Assembly: GCA_913053655.1 (NCBI GenBank)
Contig: CAJXFW010000004.1
Location: forward strand, 1-50,635
Length of the DNA: 50,635 nt
Source: an uncultured Thiogranum sp.
GTDB taxonomy: Bacteria; Pseudomonadota; Gammaproteobacteria; DSM-19610
Direction of reading: 5' to 3'
The notes under the pieces are model-generated. The model saw only the letters and a list, made by a program, of their open reading frames with translations. It ran no database searches and had not been told where the DNA came from. Every line of letters begins with the position of its first letter. The first letter of the stretch is position 1. Position numbers and translations under genes: made by a program. Positions 34,157-41,480 of the stretch are shown here, one piece after another.

Positions 34157-36222
34157 TGGGAACACATAACACCAAACCGGATGTTTACACGGTTATAGAC
34201 GACGATAATATTGCCTGGCTACATTTCGATAAACAGCATTCAGGTACCAATGTGCTGTCAGCTTCCATCCTGGAAGCCTTCTACGAAGAACTGCTGGTGC
34301 TGGCTGAACGCACACCACGCGGTTTGGTGATCCTGTCCGACAAGGCCAACGGTTTCATTGCCGGCGCCGACGTAAGCGAATTTACCCGGCTGGAGAATCA
34401 CGACCAGGCGATCAGCGCTATCCAGCGTGGCCAGGCCGTGTTCGACCGGCTTGCAGCATTGCCCTTTCCGACTGTGGCCATGATCCATGGTTTCTGTCTT
34501 GGTGGCGGCCTGGAAATGGCACTCGCCTGCCGTTACCGGGTAGCCAGAAATGACCCTGCAACACGCCTTGGCCTGCCGGAAGTCAGACTGGGCATTCATC
34601 CCGGGTTTGGCGGCTCGGTACGCCTGACGCCGCTGGTGGGCGCCCTGCACGCCATGGACCTGATGCTCAGCGGGCGCAGTGTCGATGGTCGCGCCGCCAA
34701 ACGCATGGGTATCGTCGATCACGCGGTACCCGAACGGCACCTGAAGTCAGCCGCCCGTGCGATGATACTCGACCCGCCGTTTCCTCATCGTCCCGGCAAA
34801 TTGCAGGCGCTCAGCAACCACGCCTGGGTACGCCCTTTACTGGCGCGCGTATTCCGCCACCAGGTCGGCAAGAAAGCTCGCCAGGACCATTACCCGGCGC
34901 CTTATGCCTTGATCGACCTCTGGCAACAGCATGCCGACAACGAACGCGACATGATGCACGCCGAGGCCGCGTCGGTAGCCGGCCTGATAACGGGTCCGGC
35001 AGCGCAAAATCTCATCCGGGTATTTCTGTTGCAGGAACAGCTCAAAGCGCTGGGACGCCAGTCGGATTTCAGGCCAACCCGTATCCATGTGGTCGGTGCC
35101 GGCATCATGGGGGGTGATATAGCCACCTGGTGTGCCTTGCGTGGCATGCACGTTACCCTGGCCGATCAGTCGCCGGAACGCATCGCGCCGGCCATTAAAC
35201 GGGCACACACCCTGTTCAAACGCCGTCTGAAGCGCCCGCGTCCGATACAGGAGGCCATGGATCGCCTGATGCCGGACCACAAAGGTCTCGGCGTAGAACG
35301 CGCAGACGTGGTTATCGAAGCGATATTCGAAGATGCCGAAGTGAAACGCAACCTGTACCGCGAGCTGGAACCCCGTATGCGCAAGGATGCCATCCTGGCC
35401 ACCAACACCTCCAGTATCCCGCTGGCAGAACTGCGTGACGTGCTCGACGATCCATCGCGCCTGGTCGGTATCCACTTCTTCAACCCGGTGGCAAAGATGC
35501 AACTGGTCGAGATCGTGCGCGACGACAAAACTCATGCTGACGTAGTCGCAAAAGCCATTGCCTTTACCTGCGGCATCGACCGTCTCCCGCTGCCGGTTAC
35601 CAGCACCCCGGGCTTCCTGGTCAACCGTGTGCTGATGCCTTACCTGCTGGAGGCTGTGGAACTGGAAAACGAAGGCGTGCCAGCGGCTGAAATTGACCGC
35701 CAGGCGCTTGAATTCGGCATGCCTATGGGACCCATCGAGCTGGCCGACACCGTTGGACTGGATATCTGCCTGCACGTTGCAGAAAATCTGGGACAACACC
35801 TGGATACCCCGGTACCCCAACGGCTGCGCGATCTTGTCCGACAGGGCCGGCTGGGCCGTAAAAGTGGCGAAGGATTTTACCAGTACAAGAAAGGCAAACC
35901 CATCAAACCAGGGCTACCCAAGGGTTACCACCCGCAGGACGGCATCAGCGACCGTATGATATTACGCATGCTCAACGAAGCCGTGGCCTGCCTGCATGAA
36001 AACGTTATCGATACACCCGACCATCTGGATGCCGGCATGGTTTATGGAACCGGTTTCGCACCGTTCCGCGGCGGGCCACTTCGCTATATCGAAACCGAGG
36101 GTGCCGATACGCTGATACAACGCTTGCGCAAACTGGAGCAGGAGTTGGGATCACGCTTTAAACCCGACCCTGGCTGGGAACATGTCTCCGGCTTTACCAA
36201 CGAAGAAGAAACCAGCGGGTAA
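34156..36222 (+). CDS. fadJ: Multifunctional enoyl-CoA hydratase / 3-hydroxyacyl-CoA dehydrogenase (FadJ-type)
   Basis: It performs the two middle steps of beta-oxidation. The N-terminal crotonase domain (about 1-200) has AGADVSEF, GFCLGGGLEMALACRYRVA and GLPEVRLGIHPGFGGSVRL with the two catalytic glutamates. A linker follows, then the NAD-binding domain from about residue 312 (HVVGAGIMGGDIA, ATNTSSIPLAEL, GIHFFNPVAKMQLVEIV with the catalytic histidine) and the C-terminal helical domains (GRKSGEGFYQY, GTGFAPFRGGPLRY). 688 residues, close to FadJ (714). It forms a complex with the thiolase encoded just upstream (1-bp overlap). Confidence 0.92.
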   Translation: MGTHNTKPDVYTVIDDDNIAWLHFDKQHSGTNVLSASILEAFYEELLVLAERTPRGLVILSDKANGFIAGADVSEFTRLENHDQAISAIQRGQAVFDRLAALPFPTVAMIHGFCLGGGLEMALACRYRVARNDPATRLGLPEVRLGIHPGFGGSVRLTPLVGALHAMDLMLSGRSVDGRAAKRMGIVDHAVPERHLKSAARAMILDPPFPHRPGKLQALSNHAWVRPLLARVFRHQVGKKARQDHYPAPYALIDLWQQHADNERDMMHAEAASVAGLITGPAAQNLIRVFLLQEQLKALGRQSDFRPTRIHVVGAGIMGGDIATWCALRGMHVTLADQSPERIAPAIKRAHTLFKRRLKRPRPIQEAMDRLMPDHKGLGVERADVVIEAIFEDAEVKRNLYRELEPRMRKDAILATNTSSIPLAELRDVLDDPSRLVGIHFFNPVAKMQLVEIVRDDKTHADVVAKAIAFTCGIDRLPLPVTSTPGFLVNRVLMPYLLEAVELENEGVPAAEIDRQALEFGMPMGPIELADTVGLDICLHVAENLGQHLDTPVPQRLRDLVRQGRLGRKSGEGFYQYKKGKPIKPGLPKGYHPQDGISDRMILRMLNEAVACLHENVIDTPDHLDAGMVYGTGFAPFRGGPLRYIETEGADTLIQRLRKLEQELGSRFKPDPGWEHVSGFTNEEETSG

Positions 36223-36227
36223 CTACC

Positions 36228-38036
36228 ATGGCAAAGAACACCAATGACAGTTATATAACACCCGAGGAAGCAGGAACACTTTCGGGGCTGTTCTACGAAC
36301 GGGTACGGCGCACACCAGACGCACTGGCATACCGTTTTTTTGATGAGTTCAGTGAATCCTGGAAGGATCTGAGCTGGTCTGAAACCGGCGCCCAGGTTGC
36401 ACGCTGGCAAGCGGCGCTGTCGACCGAAGACCTGCAACCGGGCGACCGGGTTGCCATCATGATGCAAAATTGCCCCGAGTGGGCCATGCTGGACCAGGCC
36501 GCGCTGGCGAACGGACTGGTGGTGGTACCGCTTTATACCCAGGACCGCGCGGAAAACGCCGCCTATATCCTCCAGAATGCAGGTGTCAAAACCCTGGTTA
36601 TCGGCAACCAGGGACACTGGGACAGCCTGCGGCCGGTGCGGGACCAGCTGGGTTTTCTTACCCGCATCATCAGCCTCACACATATCGATACCGCCGGATA
36701 CCCGGACGCCCGTCTGATTACCGTCGGCAGCTGGCTACCCGACGAAGCCGAGCTGATCCGTATAAACTGGGACAAGGATTCGCTGGCAACCATCGTCTAT
36801 ACCTCGGGCACCACCGGGCGACCCAAAGGCGTGATGCTAAGCCATCACAATATTCTCTGGAACGCCCATCGTACAGCGCAGGTGGTCAACTTCAGTCTGA
36901 GCGAACTGTTCCTGTCTTTCCTGCCACTGTCGCACACCCTGGAACGTACCGTGGGTTACTACCTGCCCATAGTTGTGGGAGCCAGCGTGGCCTACAATCG
37001 TTCAATCCCGCAGCTGGCCGATGATCTGCTGGCCGTCAAACCAACCGTTCTGGTATCCGTGCCGCGCATTTTTGAGCGCGTATATAATAAAATTTATGCC
37101 GGCCTGGAAGAGAAATCCCCCATTGCGCGGGCCCTGTTCAAACTGGCGGTGAGCACAGGCTGGCGGCGCTTTGAGTACCAGCAGGGTCGTGCAGGCTGGA
37201 GTCCGCAACTGTTACTGTGGCCACTACTGGAAAAAATTGTTGCCAGCAAAGTGATGGAGAAACTGGGTGGCAGAATGAGCCTGGCCGTGGTCGGGGGGGC
37301 GCCGTTACCTATGAGTATCGCCCGTCTGTTTATCGGCCTCGGCTTACCCATGGTACAAGGCTACGGGCTAACAGAAACCAGCCCGGTCATCAGCGGTAAT
37401 CCCATCGAGAACAATGATCCTGCAGGCGTTGGTTGCCCGCTGCAAGACGTAGAGGTTCGCATCGGCGACAAAGACGAGCTGCAAGTCCGCAGCCCGGGCG
37501 TCATGCTCGGCTACTGGGCCAACGAAAAAGCCACCAGTGACATGATTGACAGTGATGGCTGGTTGCACACCGGCGACAAAGCCCGTCTCGAAAACGGGCA
37601 GGTTTACATCACCGGCAGGTTGAAGGAGATCATCGTGATGGCCAACGGTGAAAAAGTACCGCCGGCCGATATGGAAATGGCGATCTGTATGGATAGCCTG
37701 TTTGATCAGGCGGTGGTCATTGGTGACAGCAAACCGTACCTGAGCGCATTACTGGTCCTGAACCCGGAGCAGTGGGAAGTTCTGGCCAAAGAACAGAATA
37801 TGGACCCCACCGGTACGGAAGCCTGCACGAGTCCCCGCATCAATGAAATCGTTCTGGAACACGTCGCAAAACAAATCTCCACATTCCCCGGTTATGCGAA
37901 AATTCGCAAGGTTTGTTGCCAAATTGAGCCATGGGATATAGAAAACGGCCTGATGACACCCACGCTCAAGATAAAACGCAGCAAAATTCTGGAGCGCTTC
38001 GATGCCGATATCGAGAGGATGTACCAGGATCATTGA
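36228..38036 (+). CDS. Long-chain acyl-CoA ligase (AMP-forming)
   Basis: It activates fatty acids with ATP and CoA and so feeds the preceding beta-oxidation genes. 602 residues of the ANL superfamily: P-loop-like YTSGTTGRPKGVMLSHHN, FLPLSHTLERTVGYYLPI, VQGYGLTETSPVISGNP, DSDGWLHTGDKARL, TGRLKEIIVMANGEKVPP, and a C-terminal lysine near PTLKIKRSKIL. The sequence type is that of the larger FACL/FadD15-like ligases rather than E. coli FadD, so the symbol is left blank. It starts 5 bp after the multifunctional gene stop and ends the operon. No clear terminator follows. Confidence 0.9.
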   Translation: MAKNTNDSYITPEEAGTLSGLFYERVRRTPDALAYRFFDEFSESWKDLSWSETGAQVARWQAALSTEDLQPGDRVAIMMQNCPEWAMLDQAALANGLVVVPLYTQDRAENAAYILQNAGVKTLVIGNQGHWDSLRPVRDQLGFLTRIISLTHIDTAGYPDARLITVGSWLPDEAELIRINWDKDSLATIVYTSGTTGRPKGVMLSHHNILWNAHRTAQVVNFSLSELFLSFLPLSHTLERTVGYYLPIVVGASVAYNRSIPQLADDLLAVKPTVLVSVPRIFERVYNKIYAGLEEKSPIARALFKLAVSTGWRRFEYQQGRAGWSPQLLLWPLLEKIVASKVMEKLGGRMSLAVVGGAPLPMSIARLFIGLGLPMVQGYGLTETSPVISGNPIENNDPAGVGCPLQDVEVRIGDKDELQVRSPGVMLGYWANEKATSDMIDSDGWLHTGDKARLENGQVYITGRLKEIIVMANGEKVPPADMEMAICMDSLFDQAVVIGDSKPYLSALLVLNPEQWEVLAKEQNMDPTGTEACTSPRINEIVLEHVAKQISTFPGYAKIRKVCCQIEPWDIENGLMTPTLKIKRSKILERFDADIERMYQDH

Positions 38037-38058
38037 TCCGCGACAATATGTGCCTGCT

Positions 38059-38217
38059 GGAAAAATTATAACGCAGTCTGAGAGAATGTACGATTTTAAA
38101 GCGGGAAAGGTATTTTATGTTATGACCAGAGTCTGGAAAACCAACCCGGTTTTAGCTAAATCGTATGATCGCTAATTTGGGAAAAAGTACGACAGTAATC
38201 TTGCGCGCTACAACTGG
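38059..38217. repeat. Direct repeat, copy 1 (about 158 bp)
   Basis: This block contains GTACGATTTTAAAG, TTATGACCAGAG, GGTTTTAGCTAAATCG and TTGCGCGCTACA, and matches 38270-38427 with scattered substitutions. Within each copy GGGAAAA(A)GTACG and GTACGATTTT recur as sub-repeats. No coding capacity is convincing. It lies just after the acyl-CoA ligase gene and flanks a scrap of the giant RHS gene on its left. Confidence 0.8.
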
Positions 38218-38271
38218 CCAGCCCGGTTACGGTCACCACCTGGCCCACTGTCTGTGGGCTGACCACATGGG
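38214..38271 (-). pseudogene. 58-bp relic of an Ig-like repeat from the giant RHS gene
   Basis: The sequence matches 41791-41848 at 52 of 58 positions (for example GGTCACCACCTGGCCCACTG), in the same orientation. In the giant protein this stretch encodes part of the second Ig-like repeat (ASPQTVGQVVTLTGLA). It is sandwiched between the two 158-bp direct repeats and has no reading frame of its own. It appears to be the debris of a further, lost cassette. Confidence 0.75.
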
Positions 38272-38427
38272 AAAAGGTATAACACAGTCTGGGAAAACGT
38301 ACGATTTTAAAGTGGCGAAGCGTTTTTTTGTTATGACCAGAGCGTGGAAAACCAGCCTGGTTTTAGCTAAATCGCATGATGAATAATTTGGGGAAAAGTA
38401 CGGCGGTAATTTTGCGCGCTACACCTG
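38270..38427. repeat. Direct repeat, copy 2 (about 158 bp)
   Basis: Second copy of the block at 38059-38217; see the shared words GTACGATTTTAAAG, TTATGACCAGAG and GGTTTTAGCTAAATCG. A 73-codon frame spanning it is judged spurious because the repeat carries stops or shifts in copy 1. Confidence 0.8.
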
Positions 38428-38647
38428 ATATCGGTGAGTTCAGTGTATTTTCCCTGCCCTCTCGTTCACATGCCTGCTTTTCAAGGGCAGGCTGATAACG
38501 AGGTGGCAGGAAACCGATAAACAACCAATTGTATTATATAGACTTATCTCTTAACTTAGTGCCATTCTACTCTGACCCCAAATACCGCCAAATACCGGTG
38601 CACAATCGGTGGAATTTGAAGGCGGGGGATATTGAGCGGTAGCCTAT
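38428..38647. other. Intergenic stretch at the left edge of the toxin island
   Basis: No gene is supported between the direct repeats and the first immunity gene. A GCCTGC...GCAGGC inverted pair with a nine-base loop lies near 38472-38492, without a clear T-tract on either strand. The base composition shifts to AT-rich from here to the right. The whole non-genic block is 38037-38647. Confidence 0.5.
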
Positions 38648-38881
38648 TCATTTGCCCGCAAATTTTTCCACCAAGTCTCTGACTTTTTCTATACAACCCG
38701 CTTGCCCAAAATAAAAATACACGCAGCCAGTTTCAAATTTTAATTCGGAAAATACGTAACAATCTTCATTAATAAAATCATCGAATTCATCAGCTAACTC
38801 AGCGTCATTGATTCTTAAAACCACCCCATGCTCTTTAGTCTCAGAAATTTCAAATCTCGTATCCATAAGATTATTTAGCAT
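38648..38881 (-). CDS. Putative immunity protein for the first RHS tip
   Basis: A small acidic protein of 77 residues (MLNNLMDTRFEISETKEHGVVLRINDAELADEF...), with no signal peptide or membrane span. I do not recognise the family. Its start lies inside the 3' end of the toxin gene (11-bp overlap), the standard layout of toxin-immunity pairs, and its AT-rich composition matches the toxin tip. A second ATG at 38866 is an alternative start. Neutralisation of the adjacent tip is inferred from position only. Confidence 0.65.
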   Translation of the reverse strand: MLNNLMDTRFEISETKEHGVVLRINDAELADEFDDFINEDCYVFSELKFETGCVYFYFGQAGCIEKVRDLVEKFAGK

Positions 38882-39743
38882 TCTCTAATGTATCCAACTC
38901 CTGCTGAGTTGGTGGGCGTTTAAAGCCTTTGCTGCCCGGCATCGCATTATCAAATTTAACTCGGTTTAATGCGCCGGGAGGGGCTTTAGGATTAGTATTT
39001 GGGACAAACTCTTTAACACGTTTTGGTGAAATATCAATTACAGATCCATCTGGTCTTGTAGTTCGAATTGCTTTATCACCAGCACGAGTAGTTCGAACCA
39101 AAGTATTCCCTGCACTCTTTGCAGCAGAAATACCGCTAACAAAAGAGCGAACAACACCAGAAAATAACCCCGCCTCACCACCTGCTATAGCCGCATTCGA
39201 TGTAAGTGCAAGCTGTATATCAACTTCGCCAAAAGCCGCATACTGACTGATTGAGTCTGCAATTACTCCTAATCCATAGCCTATCCCTGTTTCTCTTGCT
39301 ATGAAAATAAGCCCTACTGAAACAGGCGATTCTCCATTTGGATCCACAAACCTGTACGGATTATTATTCGCATAGGCGTAGCGGTTAAAACTGTAAATAT
39401 TGCTTTCACTGACTCCGGCGGGATCCACCCCCATAAACCGCCCAATTGTTGGGGAGTAGTACCGCGCCCCCACATAGGTCAGCCCCGTCTCCGGATCATC
39501 ACGCTGTCCTGTATAACCCGCTCTGACACCGAACAACTGCCGCTCGCCCAGCAGCTCCACGCCATACGGCTGGTAATGCGCCCGCCATTTCACATTACCT
39601 TGTTCGTCCGCCCCGGCTATCGGGGTGCCCAGCGCATCATTGTAGATGTAGGTGATCTCGACACCGGCCCGGGTATTCAGGCTCAGCAGGCTAATACCGA
39701 TCAGGAAAGCGTGCAGCAGGGCTTTGATATTTGTGCTTTTCAT
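38871..39743 (-). CDS. Secreted RHS-core protein with variable toxin tip (cassette 1, displaced)
   Basis: A 290-residue protein. It has a Sec signal peptide (MKSTNIKALLHAFLIGISLL..NTRA), then the last RHS strands and RHS core (ITYIYNDALGTPIAGADEQ, GARYYSPTIGRFMGVDPAG, YSFNRYAYANNNPYRFVDPNG, to about residue 136). From there it carries an unrelated tip whose end reads PDGSVIDISPKRVKEFVPNT...DNAMPGSKGFKRPPTQQELDTLE. I have seen this ending style in polymorphic toxins but cannot name the activity. The N-terminal 136 residues are nearly identical to the protein at 40383-41267, while the tips share nothing. The SD GGAG follows the stop of a relic of the giant RHS gene. Its putative immunity gene follows immediately. 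Confidence 0.85.
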   Translation of the reverse strand: MKSTNIKALLHAFLIGISLLSLNTRAGVEITYIYNDALGTPIAGADEQGNVKWRAHYQPYGVELLGERQLFGVRAGYTGQRDDPETGLTYVGARYYSPTIGRFMGVDPAGVSESNIYSFNRYAYANNNPYRFVDPNGESPVSVGLIFIARETGIGYGLGVIADSISQYAAFGEVDIQLALTSNAAIAGGEAGLFSGVVRSFVSGISAAKSAGNTLVRTTRAGDKAIRTTRPDGSVIDISPKRVKEFVPNTNPKAPPGALNRVKFDNAMPGSKGFKRPPTQQELDTLENAK

Positions 39744-39956
39744 GCTCAGTCTCCTTACTGCAACGTGATATTGCGGCCACGGTGAACGGGTTTATCGTCC
39801 GTTCCCGCATTCCTCAGGCGTACCCGTACCCGGTGCTTGCCCAGTAGTCCCGTGGTATCCCAGCTATAGGTCGAAACTGTACTCATGACTTGCAGCACCT
39901 GCCACTGATCTCCGGTGGACGGGCCTTTTAACTGAAACTCATAGGCATAGCTTCCA
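39334..39956. repeat. Module repeat copy 1 (623 bp)
   Basis: It matches 40858-41480 base for base in register, with substitutions but no indels, at a constant offset of 1524 bp. It includes the last about 200 bp of the giant RHS gene, the spacer with the ribosome site and the signal-peptide-plus-core part of the small RHS gene. Homology stops exactly where the toxin tips start (DPxG border). Confidence 0.9.
39755..39956 (-). pseudogene. 3'-end relic of the giant RHS-shell gene
   Basis: Read on the minus strand, this stretch encodes SYAYEFQLKGPSTGDQWQV...STYSWDTTGLLGKHRVRVRLRN...RGRNITLQ and then TAA. It is a diverged copy of the last 66 residues of the 2570-residue protein (stop at 41279). 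It has no start and is cut off from any upstream coding sequence at 39957. It keeps the stop and the overlapping ribosome site (TAAGGAG) used by the next gene. The remaining gap to 40040 shows nothing. Confidence 0.88.
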
Positions 39957-40040
39957 CAATGATCAATGGCATGGTTGCGATGAAATGAATGTAGTTATTT
40001 CTGTGCAGACCCTAAACGCCAAGTTTTACAATAACTTTAT

Positions 40041-40361
40041 TTATAGACCATTGACAAGTAACTCAATCAACACATAAAAAGTCCAACCAGAGTATATAAC
40101 CAAAATAGCAATCGACAACAAAGCCATATTTTTATTCGAATATTCGAAAATTTGTTTTCTTATCCTTGCAGACATTAGAGAAAGTACAGAAAGAAAAGAT
40201 AATATTGAAAAAAATACAGAAGTAATTATAAGGGAACTACCATCCCTTGCCTTTATGGAAAATCCTAATTCATGGGAAATAAATGGAAGATAAACCAATG
40301 CCGTTATTAAAATAGCAAAAAAAGCAAGAAGCGGATATATAAACGCAATACATTTTTTCAT
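40041..40361 (-). CDS. Putative membrane immunity protein for the second RHS tip
   Basis: A 106-residue hydrophobic protein with three predicted transmembrane helices (about 7-28, 44-66, 80-102). The family is not recognised. It directly follows the toxin-tip gene by 21 bp and is strongly AT-rich. An inner-membrane immunity protein suggests the partner toxin acts at the membrane or in the periplasm (inference). Charged residues between helices 2 and 3 (ARIRKQIFEYSNKN) would be cytoplasmic by the positive-inside rule. Confidence 0.65.
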   Translation of the reverse strand: MKKCIAFIYPLLAFFAILITALVYLPFISHELGFSIKARDGSSLIITSVFFSILSFLSVLSLMSARIRKQIFEYSNKNMALLSIAILVIYSGWTFYVLIELLVNGL

Positions 40362-40382
40362 ATTAAAAACACATCCATATCG

Positions 40383-41267
40383 CTACGGCTTAAACTTAAT
40401 TTTATCTGCGCTTGATGCTCCGGGGCTAAGCCGTCCATTATTCGGTAATTTAACCTCTTTACCTTCAGATTTATTTGCAACGGCAGATGCCGCACTACTG
40501 CTATTCGTTCCGAACGGCCCAGCAAATGCTGCATAGTCGGTATCCTCTACTAGCGAAGAGGCATTTTTATCAACAGTAGCATCAGGCGCATTAATTAGGG
40601 TAACCGATTGTTGTACATCGGCTACGGATTTATTTACTAGCCCCTTCCAGAACGTTTGGTCTGTCTCGCTTGTGTCTTTCGAAAACCCTTTTGTATTAGC
40701 ATCAACGCGGCCGGTGTTGCCACTATTGTTTTCGCCATAAGAATAAACTGTCGCATTAGGATCGCCTACTGAATTAGCATTTGAAACTACAAAGTTATGG
40801 TTAGCAATAACTCCAGCTCTCCCATCAAGAGGGCGACTAACTAAGTACGGTGCCCTTCCATCCGGATCCACATACCTATACGGATTATCATTCGCATACG
40901 CGTAGCGGTTGAAACTGTAAATATTGCTTTCGCTGACTCCGGCAGGATCCACCCCCATAAACCGGCCGAGCGCAGGCGAGTAGTACCGCGCTCCCATATA
41001 AGTCAGCCCCGTCTCCGGATCAGCACGCTGTCCGGTATAACCTGCTCTGACACCGAATAACTGTCGCTCACCCAACAGCTCCTCACCATACGGCTGGTAA
41101 TGCGCCCGCCACTTCACATTACCTTGTTCGTCCGCCCCGGCTATCGGGGTGCCCAGCGCATCATTGTAGATGTAGGTGATCTCGACACCGGCCCGGGTAT
41201 TCAGGCTCAGCAGGCTAATACCGATCAGGAAAGCGTGCAGCAGGGCTTTGATATTTGTGCTTTTCAT
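40383..41267 (-). CDS. Secreted RHS-core protein with variable toxin tip (cassette 2, adjacent to the shell gene)
   Basis: A 294-residue protein with the same Sec signal peptide and RHS core as cassette 1 (ITYIYNDALGTPIAGADEQ, GARYYSPALGRFMGVDPAG, NPYRYVDPDG), followed by a different tip. The tip begins RAPYLVSRPLDGRAGVIANH and has HNFVVSN, GNTGRVDANTKGF, FGTNSSSAASAVA and ends LSPGASSADKIKFKP. The HNF and NSSSAA motifs could be part of a papain-like or peptidase site, but I cannot assign an activity. The ATG lies 12 bp after the TAA of the giant gene, and the ribosome site TAAGGAG contains that stop, so the two are translationally coupled. Its putative immunity gene is 21 bp downstream. Confidence 0.85.
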   Translation of the reverse strand: MKSTNIKALLHAFLIGISLLSLNTRAGVEITYIYNDALGTPIAGADEQGNVKWRAHYQPYGEELLGERQLFGVRAGYTGQRADPETGLTYMGARYYSPALGRFMGVDPAGVSESNIYSFNRYAYANDNPYRYVDPDGRAPYLVSRPLDGRAGVIANHNFVVSNANSVGDPNATVYSYGENNSGNTGRVDANTKGFSKDTSETDQTFWKGLVNKSVADVQQSVTLINAPDATVDKNASSLVEDTDYAAFAGPFGTNSSSAASAVANKSEGKEVKLPNNGRLSPGASSADKIKFKP

Positions 41268-41480
41268 GCTCAGTCTCCTTACTGCAACGTGATATTGCGA
41301 CCGCGGTGAACCGGTTTATCGTCCGTCCCCGCATTCCTCAGGCGTACCCGTACCCGGTGCCGGCCCAGTAGTCCCGTGGTATCCCAGTTATAGGTCGAAA
41401 GGGTGCCCATGGGTTGCAGCACTTGCCATTTGCCCCCCGTGGACGGGCCTTTCACCTGAAACTCATAGTCATAGCTGCCA
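40858..41480. repeat. Module repeat copy 2 (623 bp)
   Basis: Partner of 39334-39956 at an exact 1524-bp offset. Here the part of the giant gene is intact, so this is the in-place copy and the other is the displaced one. Confidence 0.9.

Noticed and set aside
34837-35820. Long minus-strand frame of 327 codons inside fadJ
   Set aside because: It is antisense to the NAD-binding half of the multifunctional protein; a codon-bias artefact.
38165-38386. A 73-codon gene in the direct-repeat region
   Set aside because: It spans the repeat and the RHS scrap, has no ribosome site and no partner in the other copy.
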